A DNA stretch of 35,422 nucleotides, from contig DJVU01000024.1 of the NCBI GenBank assembly GCA_002441345.1, positions 1 to 35,422 on the forward strand. Direction: 5' to 3'. Below, one piece after another: positions 8,487-15,674 of this stretch. The stretch comes from Bacteroidales bacterium UBA6248. GTDB taxonomy: Bacteria > Bacteroidota > Bacteroidia > Bacteroidales > Lentimicrobiaceae. Position numbers and translations under genes: made by a program. Under the pieces are notes generated by a model that had not been told where the DNA came from, ran no database searches, and was given only the letters and a program-made list of their open reading frames with translations. Numbering within the stretch: the stretch's first letter is position 1; each line of letters opens with the position of its first letter.

Positions 8487-9653
8487 ATGGAAAATAACTT
8501 AAAAAAAGTTGACATCATATTTGAGGACAGCGATAAGTGTGCTCCTCTCAAGGTTTTGGAAAAAACCCTGAAACGTACTGCTGATGACATCATTCTCGAT
8601 CTGATCGACAGTGGTCTTAAGGGCCGTGGAGGTGCTGGTTTCCCTACCGGACTGAAGTGGAAATTCACCCGCAACGAAACCAGTGACGTTAAGTATGTAA
8701 TATGCAATGCCGACGAGGGCGAACCGGGCACATTCAAAGACAGGGAAATTCTCGACAGGGTACCTGAAAAAATATTCACCGGAATGGCCATTTGCGGTTA
8801 TGTTGTTGGAGCCAGAGAAGGATACATATACCTTCGGGGAGAATACAACTTTCTACTTAAAAGTCTGTTGAAAAAACTGAATGACTTCAATGCCGCCCTG
8901 AAAAAGCTGAACGTTGATTTCCAGATTTACTTCAAATCGGGTTCCGGCGCTTATGTTTGCGGTGAAGAGAGTGCGCTATTCGAATCCATGGAAGGCAAGC
9001 GCGGAGAACCCAGGAACAAGCCCCCCTATCCTACGGTTGCAGGATATAATAGCAAACCCACCGTTATTAATAACGTTGAGACACTGGTATACACTACCAT
9101 GATCTGCCACATGGGTCCTGAAAAGTTCAAAGCACTGGGAACCAGCGACTCGAGAGGATCAAAAGTATTCTCAGTTTCAGGAGATACACCCATCCCGGGA
9201 ATTTACGAACTCGAGCTTGGCATGCCCCTGCATGATTTTGTAAACGAATTCGGCGACGGCGATACAAAAGCTGTTCAGGTTGGAGGTGCTTCGGGACATT
9301 GCGTTCCCCGCAAAAAATTCAACGACACCATCATCGGCTTTGAAGGAATACCTACAGGAGGTTCAATGATGATCTTCAACAGCTCGCGCTCCATGTATAA
9401 CGTTCTTCACGACTATCTCGAATTCTTTGCCGAGGAATCGTGCGGGCAATGCACCCCCTGCAGGGTCGGTTGCCAGCAATTGCTGAAAGGCATCGAAGCC
9501 GTGAAACGCGGAGAGCGTCCGCCTGCTTATCTTGATGACCTCAAAAAACTGACCGGCACCATGAAAATCGCCGCAAAATGCGGACTCGGACAATCGGTCG
9601 GAAACCCCTTTAATTCGATTATCGACAATTTCAGGGAGGAAATCATTTACTAG
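8487..9653 (+). CDS. hydB: Hydrogenase 1 subunit HydB, short form (NuoF core)
   Basis: This is a 388-residue FMN- and NAD(H)-binding subunit. The glycine-rich FMN/NADH site is GRGGAGFPTGLKW (46-58), followed by CNADEGEPGTFKDR (73-86) and GAYVCGEESAL (154-164). The NuoF [4Fe-4S] cluster ligands are C319, C322, C325 and C365. Compared with HydB2 it lacks the N-terminal thioredoxin-like [2Fe-2S] domain and the C-terminal 2x[4Fe-4S] ferredoxin domain. In Syntrophomonas wolfei Hyd1, a HydB lacking these Fe-S centres was reported in an enzyme that uses NADH without ferredoxin. I infer the same chemistry here. Confidence 0.92.
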   Translation: MENNLKKVDIIFEDSDKCAPLKVLEKTLKRTADDIILDLIDSGLKGRGGAGFPTGLKWKFTRNETSDVKYVICNADEGEPGTFKDREILDRVPEKIFTGMAICGYVVGAREGYIYLRGEYNFLLKSLLKKLNDFNAALKKLNVDFQIYFKSGSGAYVCGEESALFESMEGKRGEPRNKPPYPTVAGYNSKPTVINNVETLVYTTMICHMGPEKFKALGTSDSRGSKVFSVSGDTPIPGIYELELGMPLHDFVNEFGDGDTKAVQVGGASGHCVPRKKFNDTIIGFEGIPTGGSMMIFNSSRSMYNVLHDYLEFFAEESCGQCTPCRVGCQQLLKGIEAVKRGERPPAYLDDLKKLTGTMKIAAKCGLGQSVGNPFNSIIDNFREEIIY

Positions 9654-9670
9654 TAATTGTAACGGATATA

Positions 9671-9693
9671 TCTGCAGGCAATAATTCTGCAGA
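9671..9693 (+). other. Intercistronic hairpin between hydB1 and hydA1
   Basis: A perfect 7-bp stem (TCTGCAG at 9671-9677, CTGCAGA at 9687-9693) with a 9-nt loop sits in the 74-nt gap before hydA1. No T-run follows, so it is not a standard terminator. It could influence mRNA processing or stability between subunits. Confidence 0.45.
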
Positions 9694-9727
9694 AAATCCC
9701 AGAAAAAACCTAAAAGCAAGCGAAATC

Positions 9728-11521
9728 ATGAGCAAATATCTCGTAAACCTTAAGATAAACAACATGCCTGTCGCGGTGGAAGAAGGCACAACGATTCTTG
9801 AGGCAGCAAAAAGACTGAATTTCAGAATCCCCACCTTATGCAATCACCCCGACCTTACGGTTGCCGGCAACTGCCGTGTGTGCGTGGTAGAAGTGAAAGG
9901 CGCCAGACTGCTGGCAGCTTCGTGTGCAACCCCGGTTTCGGAGGGCATGGAAGTATTCACCAACAGCGAAAAAGTAAGAAAAGCACGCAAGCACATTGTT
10001 GAACTGCTGCTTTCGGAACACAATGCCGATTGTACCAAGTGCTTCAAGAACGGTCACTGCGAATTGCAGGAACTTGCCAGCGAATATCGAATCGGCGATC
10101 ATGTTTTCCTCGATCTTGTGACCCCGGAAAGCATGATTCAGGACATCTCTTCACCCTCGATTGTTAAGGATGACAGCAAATGTATCCGCTGCCAGCGTTG
10201 TGTGCGGACCTGTGCCGAACTTCAGGGAGTCAGTGCACTGGCGGTCGTAAACAAGGGCGATCATCAGAAAATCTCCACATTTCTCAACAAACCTTTGCAT
10301 GAGGTAGTATGTACCAACTGCGGTCAATGTATAAACCGTTGTCCAACCGGTGCTCTTACCGAACGTAATTATATTGAGGAAGTCTGGAATGCGATCTACG
10401 ATCCTTCGAAGTTTGTGGTGGTACAAACCGCTCCCGCAACCCGTATTGCTCTGGGCGAAGACCTGGGAATACCAGTTGGTGAGCGCGTAACCGGCAAGAT
10501 GGTTTCAGCACTCAAAAAACTCGGATTCAACAAGGTACTTGACACCGACTTTACAGCCGACCTTACCATTATGGAAGAAGGAACAGAGCTGCTGACCCGG
10601 CTGAAGAAAGCCCTGGTGGATAAAGACGAGAAGACTGTTCTTCCGATGATGACTTCCTGTTCACCGGGATGGATCAAATTCCAGGAGCACATGTATTCCG
10701 ATATGCTGGACAATCTTTCTACCTGCAAGTCGCCCCAGCAGATGTTCGGTGCGGTAGCCAAAACCTATTATGCCGATAAAATCAACATTAAGGCTCAGGA
10801 TATGATTGTGGTCTCCATTATGCCCTGTGTTGCCAAAAAATTCGAATGCGAGCGTCCTGAAATGCGCGACAGCGGTTACCAGGATGTGGATTATGTACTT
10901 ACCACCCGCGAACTGGCTATGATGATCAAACAAGCCGGAATTGATTTCCATAAACTCGATGAGGATCATTACGACAGCATCCTGGGAGAATCAAGCGGTG
11001 CAGCTGTGATTTTCGGAGCAACAGGAGGGGTCATGGAGGCTGCACTTCGAACAGCTTATGAAATAGTTACCGGCCGGGAAGTCCCCTTTACCAATCTTAA
11101 CATTCAGCCCGTCAGGGGAATGGAAGGCATTAAGGATGCAACCATCAAAATCAAGAATGTAAAACCCGAGTGGAGCTTCCTGGAAGGTGTGGACCTGCAT
11201 GTTGCAATAGCTCACGGTCTTGCCAATGCACGCCAGCTGATGGAGAAGGTAAGGCGCGGAGAAGCAGTGTATCATTTCATTGAAGTGATGGGTTGCCCGG
11301 GCGGCTGTCTTGGAGGCGGCGGTCAACCCATTCCGACCTCTCCGGAAATCCGGAAAAAGAGGGCCGAGGCCATTTATTCGGAAGATGAGGATATGCCCAT
11401 ACGCAAGTCACATGAAAACCCGGAAGTTCTTGAGATTTACAAAGAGTTTCTGGGTGAGCCCCTAAGCCATAAATCCCACGATTTATTGCATACCCATTAC
11501 AAGCCGAGAAAACGGTACTAA
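9728..11521 (+). CDS. hydA: [FeFe]-hydrogenase 1 catalytic subunit HydA
   Basis: This is a 597-residue trimeric-type catalytic subunit. In order it has an N-terminal [2Fe-2S] domain (C38, C49, C52, C66), a His-Cys [4Fe-4S] motif (H98, C102, C105, C111), two ferredoxin-type [4Fe-4S] clusters (C162-C172 and C195-C205), the H-cluster domain (about 230-530) and a C-terminal small-subunit-like tail (RKSHENP...LLHTHY). H-cluster motifs are TSCSPGW (309-315), MPCVAKKFE (365-373) and GCPGGCLGGGGQP (522-534). The first is unusual: S312 stands where a [4Fe-4S]H ligand cysteine is expected (see findings). It should produce H2 from NADH-derived electrons passed through HydB. The maturases are not in the window. 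Confidence 0.93.
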   Translation: MSKYLVNLKINNMPVAVEEGTTILEAAKRLNFRIPTLCNHPDLTVAGNCRVCVVEVKGARLLAASCATPVSEGMEVFTNSEKVRKARKHIVELLLSEHNADCTKCFKNGHCELQELASEYRIGDHVFLDLVTPESMIQDISSPSIVKDDSKCIRCQRCVRTCAELQGVSALAVVNKGDHQKISTFLNKPLHEVVCTNCGQCINRCPTGALTERNYIEEVWNAIYDPSKFVVVQTAPATRIALGEDLGIPVGERVTGKMVSALKKLGFNKVLDTDFTADLTIMEEGTELLTRLKKALVDKDEKTVLPMMTSCSPGWIKFQEHMYSDMLDNLSTCKSPQQMFGAVAKTYYADKINIKAQDMIVVSIMPCVAKKFECERPEMRDSGYQDVDYVLTTRELAMMIKQAGIDFHKLDEDHYDSILGESSGAAVIFGATGGVMEAALRTAYEIVTGREVPFTNLNIQPVRGMEGIKDATIKIKNVKPEWSFLEGVDLHVAIAHGLANARQLMEKVRRGEAVYHFIEVMGCPGGCLGGGGQPIPTSPEIRKKRAEAIYSEDEDMPIRKSHENPEVLEIYKEFLGEPLSHKSHDLLHTHYKPRKRY

Positions 11522-11540
11522 AACCAACATTAACCATTTA

Positions 11541-11570
11541 AGGAGGATGGCTCAGGCCATCCTCCTGTTG
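11541..11570 (+). terminator. Terminator-like hairpin after hydA1
   Basis: A perfect 11-bp stem (11541-11551 with 11556-11566) closes a TCAG loop, 20 nt after the hydA1 stop. The following sequence is GTTGTTTG, only moderately T-rich. It probably ends the cluster 1 transcript and separates it from cluster 2. Confidence 0.7.
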
Positions 11571-11590
11571 TTTGACAGAGCAGGCAACTA

Positions 11591-11611
11591 TTTATTAAGT
11601 CCCTTAATAAA
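11591..11611. repeat. Short AT-rich inverted repeat between hydrogenase clusters
   Basis: TTTATTAAG and CTTAATAAA are perfect 9-bp arms around TCC, followed directly by the palindrome AAAGCGCTTT (11610-11619). It lies about 40 bp upstream of the Rex-type dyad of cluster 2. It could be a binding site for another regulator. I do not recognise the motif. Confidence 0.5.
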
Positions 11612-11651
11612 AGCGCTTTAAGCCTCCTTAATTAGAATGATTATAAATTCA

Positions 11652-11669
11652 TTGTTATTTTACTAACAA
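11652..11669. promoter_or_regulatory. Rex-like operator upstream of cluster 2
   Basis: TTGTTATTTTACTAACAA has TTGTTA and TAACAA arms around 6 nt. This is the Rex-type dyad with its innermost base pair changed. The symmetry extends outward (AAATTC at 11645-11650, GAATTT at 11673-11678) with a 2-nt offset. It ends 22 bp before the -33 box, so it lies upstream of the promoter rather than over it. This might mean weaker repression, looping or activation. Confidence 0.55.
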
Positions 11670-11691
11670 TGTGAATTTATTAACAGAAAAG

Positions 11692-11722
11692 TTTGGCAGT
11701 GATTTTTTATTGCTTAATTTTG
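11692..11722 (+). promoter_or_regulatory. Promoter of the ten-gene hydrogenase 2 operon
   Basis: TTTG at 11692-11695, 19 nt, then TAATTTTG at 11715-11722 is an exact match to the Bacteroidota promoter consensus (TTTG-N19-TAnnTTTG). Transcription should start near 11728. This rules out the GTG at 11671 as the start of the first gene. Confidence 0.8.
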
Positions 11723-11847
11723 CAGCATCAAAAATCACGGACCGAATGCCGGATCAACAGTTAAGTGAAACCCTTGTTTCGTACGAACATTGCACGGATT
11801 CAGTCATAAAACAGTTAACCCGCGAAAGCGCACTTAATAACAAAAGA

Positions 11848-12192
11848 ATGAAACTCAGGGAAGTTGTTGAATTGCTCAATGCAAAAGTGGTTTCAGGCGA
11901 AGACCAGCTGGATGCTGAAATAGAATTTGCTTTTGCCTCAGATCTTATGAGTGATGTTCTGACCCTGGAAACGGATAATCTTCTGCTGTTGACCGGACTG
12001 GCCAATCTTCAGACCATACGTACGGCAGAGATGTCTGACATTAATAAAATAATTTTTGTACGAAGGAAAAAGGCTACTGACGAAATGATTAAACTGGCCG
12101 CTGATAACGATATGATCCTCATTGAGTGTGACTACTCCATGTTCAAAACCAGCGGTATGTTGTTCGGATCAGGGCTCAAACCTGTATATTAA
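11848..12192 (+). CDS. DRTGG-domain protein, first copy
   Basis: This is a 114-residue protein resembling the DRTGG domain, a small ligand-binding-type domain also found in some phosphotransacetylases and CBS proteins. SGEDQLDAEIEFAFASDLMSDVL near the N-terminus aligns with the paralogue at 14014 (SGANGLDREVINGYSSDLLSDVM). I chose ATG 11848 because that paralogue starts at the equivalent MK(L/I) position. ATG 11746 is in frame and would add 34 residues with no visible homology. It is the first gene of the cluster 2 operon. The function is unknown; a nucleotide- or metabolite-sensing role is my inference. Confidence 0.7.
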   Translation: MKLREVVELLNAKVVSGEDQLDAEIEFAFASDLMSDVLTLETDNLLLLTGLANLQTIRTAEMSDINKIIFVRRKKATDEMIKLAADNDMILIECDYSMFKTSGMLFGSGLKPVY

Positions 12193-12203
12193 AAACTCCT
12201 GTG

Positions 12204-12620
12204 ATGCATTTCGAGTTTCAGATCGAAGGCGGTAATTTTTCCAAAGCAGGTGCTGCTTCCAGTCAGCTGAAGAAAATTCTTAAACAGCTGAATGTGGATG
12301 TCAGAGTCATCAAACGGGTGGTTGTTGCCCTCTATGAGGCGGAGGTCAACATCGTAGCCCATGCCTGGGAAGGAATCATTTACATCGACATCGATACCGA
12401 AAAAATTGAAATGAAGCTGGTAGATAAAGGCCCTGGCATCGCCGACATTGAGCTGGCGATGCAACAGGGTTATTCCACTGCTTCTCAGGAAGTCAGAGAA
12501 ATGGGCTTCGGAGCCGGAATGGGGCTTCCAAACATTAAAAACAACAGCGACCTGCTGAAAATCACTTCTGAAGTCGGTACAGGCACCACTGTTGCAATGA
12601 CCGTTTATTTAAACAGTTAA
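12204..12620 (+). CDS. RsbW-like ATP-binding protein (anti-sigma/serine kinase type)
   Basis: This is a 138-residue GHKL ATPase domain on its own. The N box contains N49 (EAEVNIVAHAW), the G1 box is DKGPGI (74-79) and the glycine-rich lid is GFGAGMGLPNI (101-111). The layout resembles RsbW/SpoIIAB serine kinases more than histidine kinases. No partner anti-anti-sigma (STAS) or sigma gene is nearby, so its target is unknown. ATG 12204 is preferred over the adjacent GTG 12201. It lies 11 nt after the first DRTGG gene and 11 nt before the hydrogenase-like gene. This gene is conserved beside bifurcating hydrogenase operons in other anaerobes. Confidence 0.82.
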   Translation: MHFEFQIEGGNFSKAGAASSQLKKILKQLNVDVRVIKRVVVALYEAEVNIVAHAWEGIIYIDIDTEKIEMKLVDKGPGIADIELAMQQGYSTASQEVREMGFGAGMGLPNIKNNSDLLKITSEVGTGTTVAMTVYLNS

Positions 12621-12631
12621 TCACTTTAGCA

Positions 12632-14011
12632 ATGGAACACAACACTTTTCACCATGCACTGAAGATCCGGGAAGATCTGTGTATCGGCTGTTCCCATTGC
12701 ATGAACGTATGCCCGACCGAAGCCATCCGGGTTAAACATGGCAAGTCGGTTTTGTATGATGACCGTTGCGTTGACTGCGGGGAGTGCTTCCGGGTTTGTC
12801 CGGTAAGTGCTATCATTATCGATCAGGACGATTTCAGCAGAATTTTCGATTTCAAATACCGTGTTGCGCTTCTGCCTTCGGTGTTTACCGGTCAGTTTCC
12901 GGAGGATGTGTCGCTGAGACAGATTCACAGCGTATTACTGGAACTCGGATTTACGCATGTGTTTGAAGTGGAAAACGGGGTTGAGATACTTGCGGATGCA
13001 ATCAAAGCCTATGCTGCCAGACACACCGACAAAAAGCCGCTTATTTCGTCGTTCTGTCCTGCTATCGTTCGTCTGATCCAGGTGAAATTCCCTTCGCTGG
13101 TCGACAACATTATGCCGTTGAAACCACCTCTCGACATTTCAGCCATTCACATCCGAAAATCGCTGAAACAACAGGGTGCCGCAGATGAGGAAACGGGAAT
13201 TTTTTACGTTACACCCTGTGCCGCAAAAATTGCAGCCATCAAGGATCCAGTCGGCGACCCCGACTCACCCATTACCGGTGTCATCAACATGGACATCCTG
13301 TTCAGCAAGGTATTCCGCCAGGTTAAGCAGCGCAATCAGCAGAGCTGTGCTCTTCCGGTAAGTGCTCCCCTTTCGGGAAAAGAAATCTGCTGGTCGCTTA
13401 CTAACGGTGAGTCGGCCTGGGTTGAAGGCCGTTCACTGGCCATCGACGAAATCCATAATGTAATCGAATTTCTGGAAAAGCTTGAAAACGAAGAAATTAC
13501 CGACATAGACTTCCTGGAACTCAGAGCTTGCGACGAGAGTTGTGCCGGCGGTGTTCTTACCATCAGCAACCGTTTCCTGACTGCAGAAAGGCTCAGGAAT
13601 CACATCGACAACTACAGGACAGATGACGACAATCCGCATCCGGATTCCATCACCCCTATCAGCGAAAGCAGGGATCATCTCCTTAAAAAAGTAGAAATCA
13701 GAAGCAAAATCTCCCCCAGATCAATTATGAAACTGGATGAGAATATGGCAGAGGCCATGCGCAAGATGGAAAAAGTTAACCGCATCATGCAGCTGCTCCC
13801 GATGGTAGATTGCGGCATTTGCGGAGCACCTACCTGCCAGGCTCTGGCTCAGGACATTGCGCTTGGAAATGCCTCCATAAATTATTGTATCTTTATTCAA
13901 AAGATACTTGAACAGAAGGGCGAACTCAGCCTGGATGAAACTGTTGCTATTATGCAGGAGATTTGGGGTTTTGGCAAAACCAACAAATACAGGGATCTTA
14001 AAGGAATTTAA
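12632..14011 (+). CDS. Degenerate [FeFe]-hydrogenase-like Fe-S protein, putative sensor
   Basis: This is a 459-residue protein. It has two ferredoxin-type [4Fe-4S] clusters (C17-C27 and C46-C56), a hydrogenase large-subunit C-terminal domain (about 75-330), a linker, and a C-terminal C-x2-C-x4-C-x16-C cluster (C394, C397, C402, C419; PF04060-like). The H-domain motifs are altered: SSFCP (139-143), TPCAAK (194-199) and ACDESC (299-304). All four positions that bind the H-cluster cubane keep cysteine (C142, C196, C300, C304). The proton-relay cysteine is F141, the exit-path glutamate after the second motif is lost, and the GGGQP loop is gone. It is probably a redox or H2 sensor rather than a working hydrogenase. 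A homologous gene occurs near the Thermotoga hydrogenase operon. Confidence 0.82.
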   Translation: MEHNTFHHALKIREDLCIGCSHCMNVCPTEAIRVKHGKSVLYDDRCVDCGECFRVCPVSAIIIDQDDFSRIFDFKYRVALLPSVFTGQFPEDVSLRQIHSVLLELGFTHVFEVENGVEILADAIKAYAARHTDKKPLISSFCPAIVRLIQVKFPSLVDNIMPLKPPLDISAIHIRKSLKQQGAADEETGIFYVTPCAAKIAAIKDPVGDPDSPITGVINMDILFSKVFRQVKQRNQQSCALPVSAPLSGKEICWSLTNGESAWVEGRSLAIDEIHNVIEFLEKLENEEITDIDFLELRACDESCAGGVLTISNRFLTAERLRNHIDNYRTDDDNPHPDSITPISESRDHLLKKVEIRSKISPRSIMKLDENMAEAMRKMEKVNRIMQLLPMVDCGICGAPTCQALAQDIALGNASINYCIFIQKILEQKGELSLDETVAIMQEIWGFGKTNKYRDLKGI

Positions 14012-14013
14012 CT

Positions 14014-14349
14014 ATGAAGATTAAAGACATTGCAGAAAAACTGAATCTCCGAATCGTTTCCGGAGCCAACGGACTCGACCGCGAAGTTATTAACGGATAT
14101 TCATCCGATCTCCTGAGCGACGTTATGGGAAGTGCTCAGGCTGGCGAACTCTGGATTACACTCCAGACGCATAAGAATGTGATGGCCATTGCCTCACTTA
14201 AAGATCTTGCAGGCATCATCCTGGTAAAAGGTTTTAAACCCGATCCAGACATGGAAGAGCAAAGCAATGAAGAGGACATACCGGTGCTGGTTACCGATGA
14301 CGATACGTTTACCATCAACGGTAAACTATACAAGCTGTTAAAGGGATAA
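14014..14349 (+). CDS. DRTGG-domain protein, second copy
   Basis: This is a 111-residue paralogue of the protein at 11848. The N-terminus MKIKDIAEKLNLRIVSG and the SSDLLSDVM motif (30-38) match the first copy. The C-terminal half differs and carries an acidic stretch (DPDMEEQSNEED). It starts 2 nt after the hydrogenase-like gene stops, so translation is likely coupled. Two diverged copies flanking the sensor-like gene suggest a heteromeric partner role, which is inference. No enzymatic motif is visible. Confidence 0.72.
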   Translation: MKIKDIAEKLNLRIVSGANGLDREVINGYSSDLLSDVMGSAQAGELWITLQTHKNVMAIASLKDLAGIILVKGFKPDPDMEEQSNEEDIPVLVTDDDTFTINGKLYKLLKG

Positions 14350-14359
14350 AAACAACGAG

Positions 14360-15097
14360 ATGAAGGAATTCAGGGCTGACCTTCACATACATACCGTACT
14401 GTCACCCTGCGGAAGCCTGGAAATGAGTCCGCAGAACATTGTTCGGGAAGCCCTGAAAAAAAATATTGACATCATTGGCATCACCGATCACAACTCAACC
14501 CGGCAATGCCGGACGGTAGCACGGGAGGCGGAAAAGGCAGGCCTCACCGTTTACACCGGAGTTGAGATCACGACCAGGGAAGAAGTCCACTGCCTTGCGT
14601 TCTTTGAAACATTTGACATTCTGGAGCAATTTCAGGAATATCTCGACGAACACCTTCCCGATATCAAAAACGACCCGGACAGGTTCGGATATCAGGTTGC
14701 AGTGGATGAAGACGAAAACATCGTTTACGAGGAACCGAAGCTGCTGATATCGGGTTTATCCCTCGGAATTGATCTGATCGGCGATAAAGTAAGGAGTCTC
14801 AATGGTTTGTTTATTCCTGCTCACGTCAACAGGCCAAAGTTCAGTCTAATAAGTCAGCTCGGGTTTATACCGCCCGATCTGAAGGCCGATGCCCTTGAGC
14901 TTTCGAGGCACACAAGCAGGGAAGAGTTTGTCAGACAATTCCCATATTTACTCCGGCGAACCTTTGTAAGGGGTTCCGATGCGCATTGTCCGGAAGATAT
15001 TGGCACGGCTTTCACTTTGTTAAAAATGGAAGACGTCTCATTCGGGGAGTTCAGACTGGCACTTTCGGGAGCCGGCGGAAGGGAGGCTCTGTTATGA
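14360..15097 (+). CDS. PHP-domain phosphoesterase-like protein
   Basis: This is a 245-residue PHP (polymerase and histidinol phosphatase) family metal-dependent hydrolase. Metal-binding residues can be traced: H9 and H11 (DLHIHT), D43 and H44 (ITDHN), E69 (GVEITT), H77, H155 (PAHVN), D207 and H209 (SDAH). All appear intact, so it should be an active phosphoesterase. The substrate is unknown; a phosphorylated protein or nucleotide from the neighbouring kinase-like ATPases is an attractive guess. Its stop overlaps the next start (ATGA at 15094-15097). PHP genes sit in the same place in hydrogenase operons of other anaerobes. Confidence 0.85.
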   Translation: MKEFRADLHIHTVLSPCGSLEMSPQNIVREALKKNIDIIGITDHNSTRQCRTVAREAEKAGLTVYTGVEITTREEVHCLAFFETFDILEQFQEYLDEHLPDIKNDPDRFGYQVAVDEDENIVYEEPKLLISGLSLGIDLIGDKVRSLNGLFIPAHVNRPKFSLISQLGFIPPDLKADALELSRHTSREEFVRQFPYLLRRTFVRGSDAHCPEDIGTAFTLLKMEDVSFGEFRLALSGAGGREALL

Positions 15098-15645
15098 TGA
15101 AAGACTTTGCCATGCACATCATGGACATTGTTCAAAACTCAATTTCTGCCGGGGCATCGCAGATTTCGGTTACGATTACCGAATCGGAAGCCGACGACAG
15201 TCTGAAGCTCGTAATTGCCGATAACGGGAAAGGAATTCCGGCTGCAATGCTTGAAAAGGTCACGGATCCCTACACAACAAGCCGGACCACCCGAAAGGTT
15301 GGCCTGGGTTTGCCCTTACTTAAACAGCATGCGGAATCGACCGGCGGACATTTGAGCATCGCCTCTGAAGAAGGAAAAGGTACGGTGGCAGAAGCAAGCT
15401 TTGGCTTAAGCCATCTCGACCGTCAGCCGCTGGGCGATGTTGCTGGGACTATTGTACTGCTTGCAGCAGCGAATCCCGAAAGGAGATTTATATACCGGCA
15501 CACTACTCCATACGGAAGTTACACCTTTGATACGGACGAGGTGAATGCAGAACTCGACGGAATGTCAATCTCAGAAGCACCTGTAATACGGTTTCTGAGA
15601 GAAATGATTGAAGAAAACCTTAAAGAAATTAAGATTTCAGGATAA
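15094..15645 (+). CDS. GHKL-type ATPase, histidine-kinase-like catalytic domain
   Basis: This is a 183-residue stand-alone GHKL ATPase. The N box contains N15 (HIMDIVQNSISAGA), the G1 box is DNGKGI (43-48) and the lid region is TSRTTRKVGLGLPLLK (62-77). There is no sensor domain, no separate dimerisation/phosphoacceptor domain, and no response regulator nearby. The C-terminal 80 residues are not recognised. The start at 15094 is set by the 4-bp overlap with the PHP gene. It differs from the RsbW-like ATPase at 12204 and is not a recent duplicate. It may act on HydA or on the sensor protein, which is inference. Confidence 0.82.
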   Translation: MMKDFAMHIMDIVQNSISAGASQISVTITESEADDSLKLVIADNGKGIPAAMLEKVTDPYTTSRTTRKVGLGLPLLKQHAESTGGHLSIASEEGKGTVAEASFGLSHLDRQPLGDVAGTIVLLAAANPERRFIYRHTTPYGSYTFDTDEVNAELDGMSISEAPVIRFLREMIEENLKEIKISG

Positions 15646-15674
15646 AAATCAACACCAAACAAAATTTAAAACAC

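Noticed and set aside
10718..10742. Extra cysteine C333 in HydA1 (STCKSPQQ) as compensation for S312
   Set aside because: Chlamydomonas HydA1 also has a cysteine here beside a normal TSCCP motif, so it is not evidence of compensation.
11671..11745. GTG 11671 as start of the first DRTGG gene
   Set aside because: The perfect promoter (11692-11722) lies inside this extension, so it would not be transcribed.
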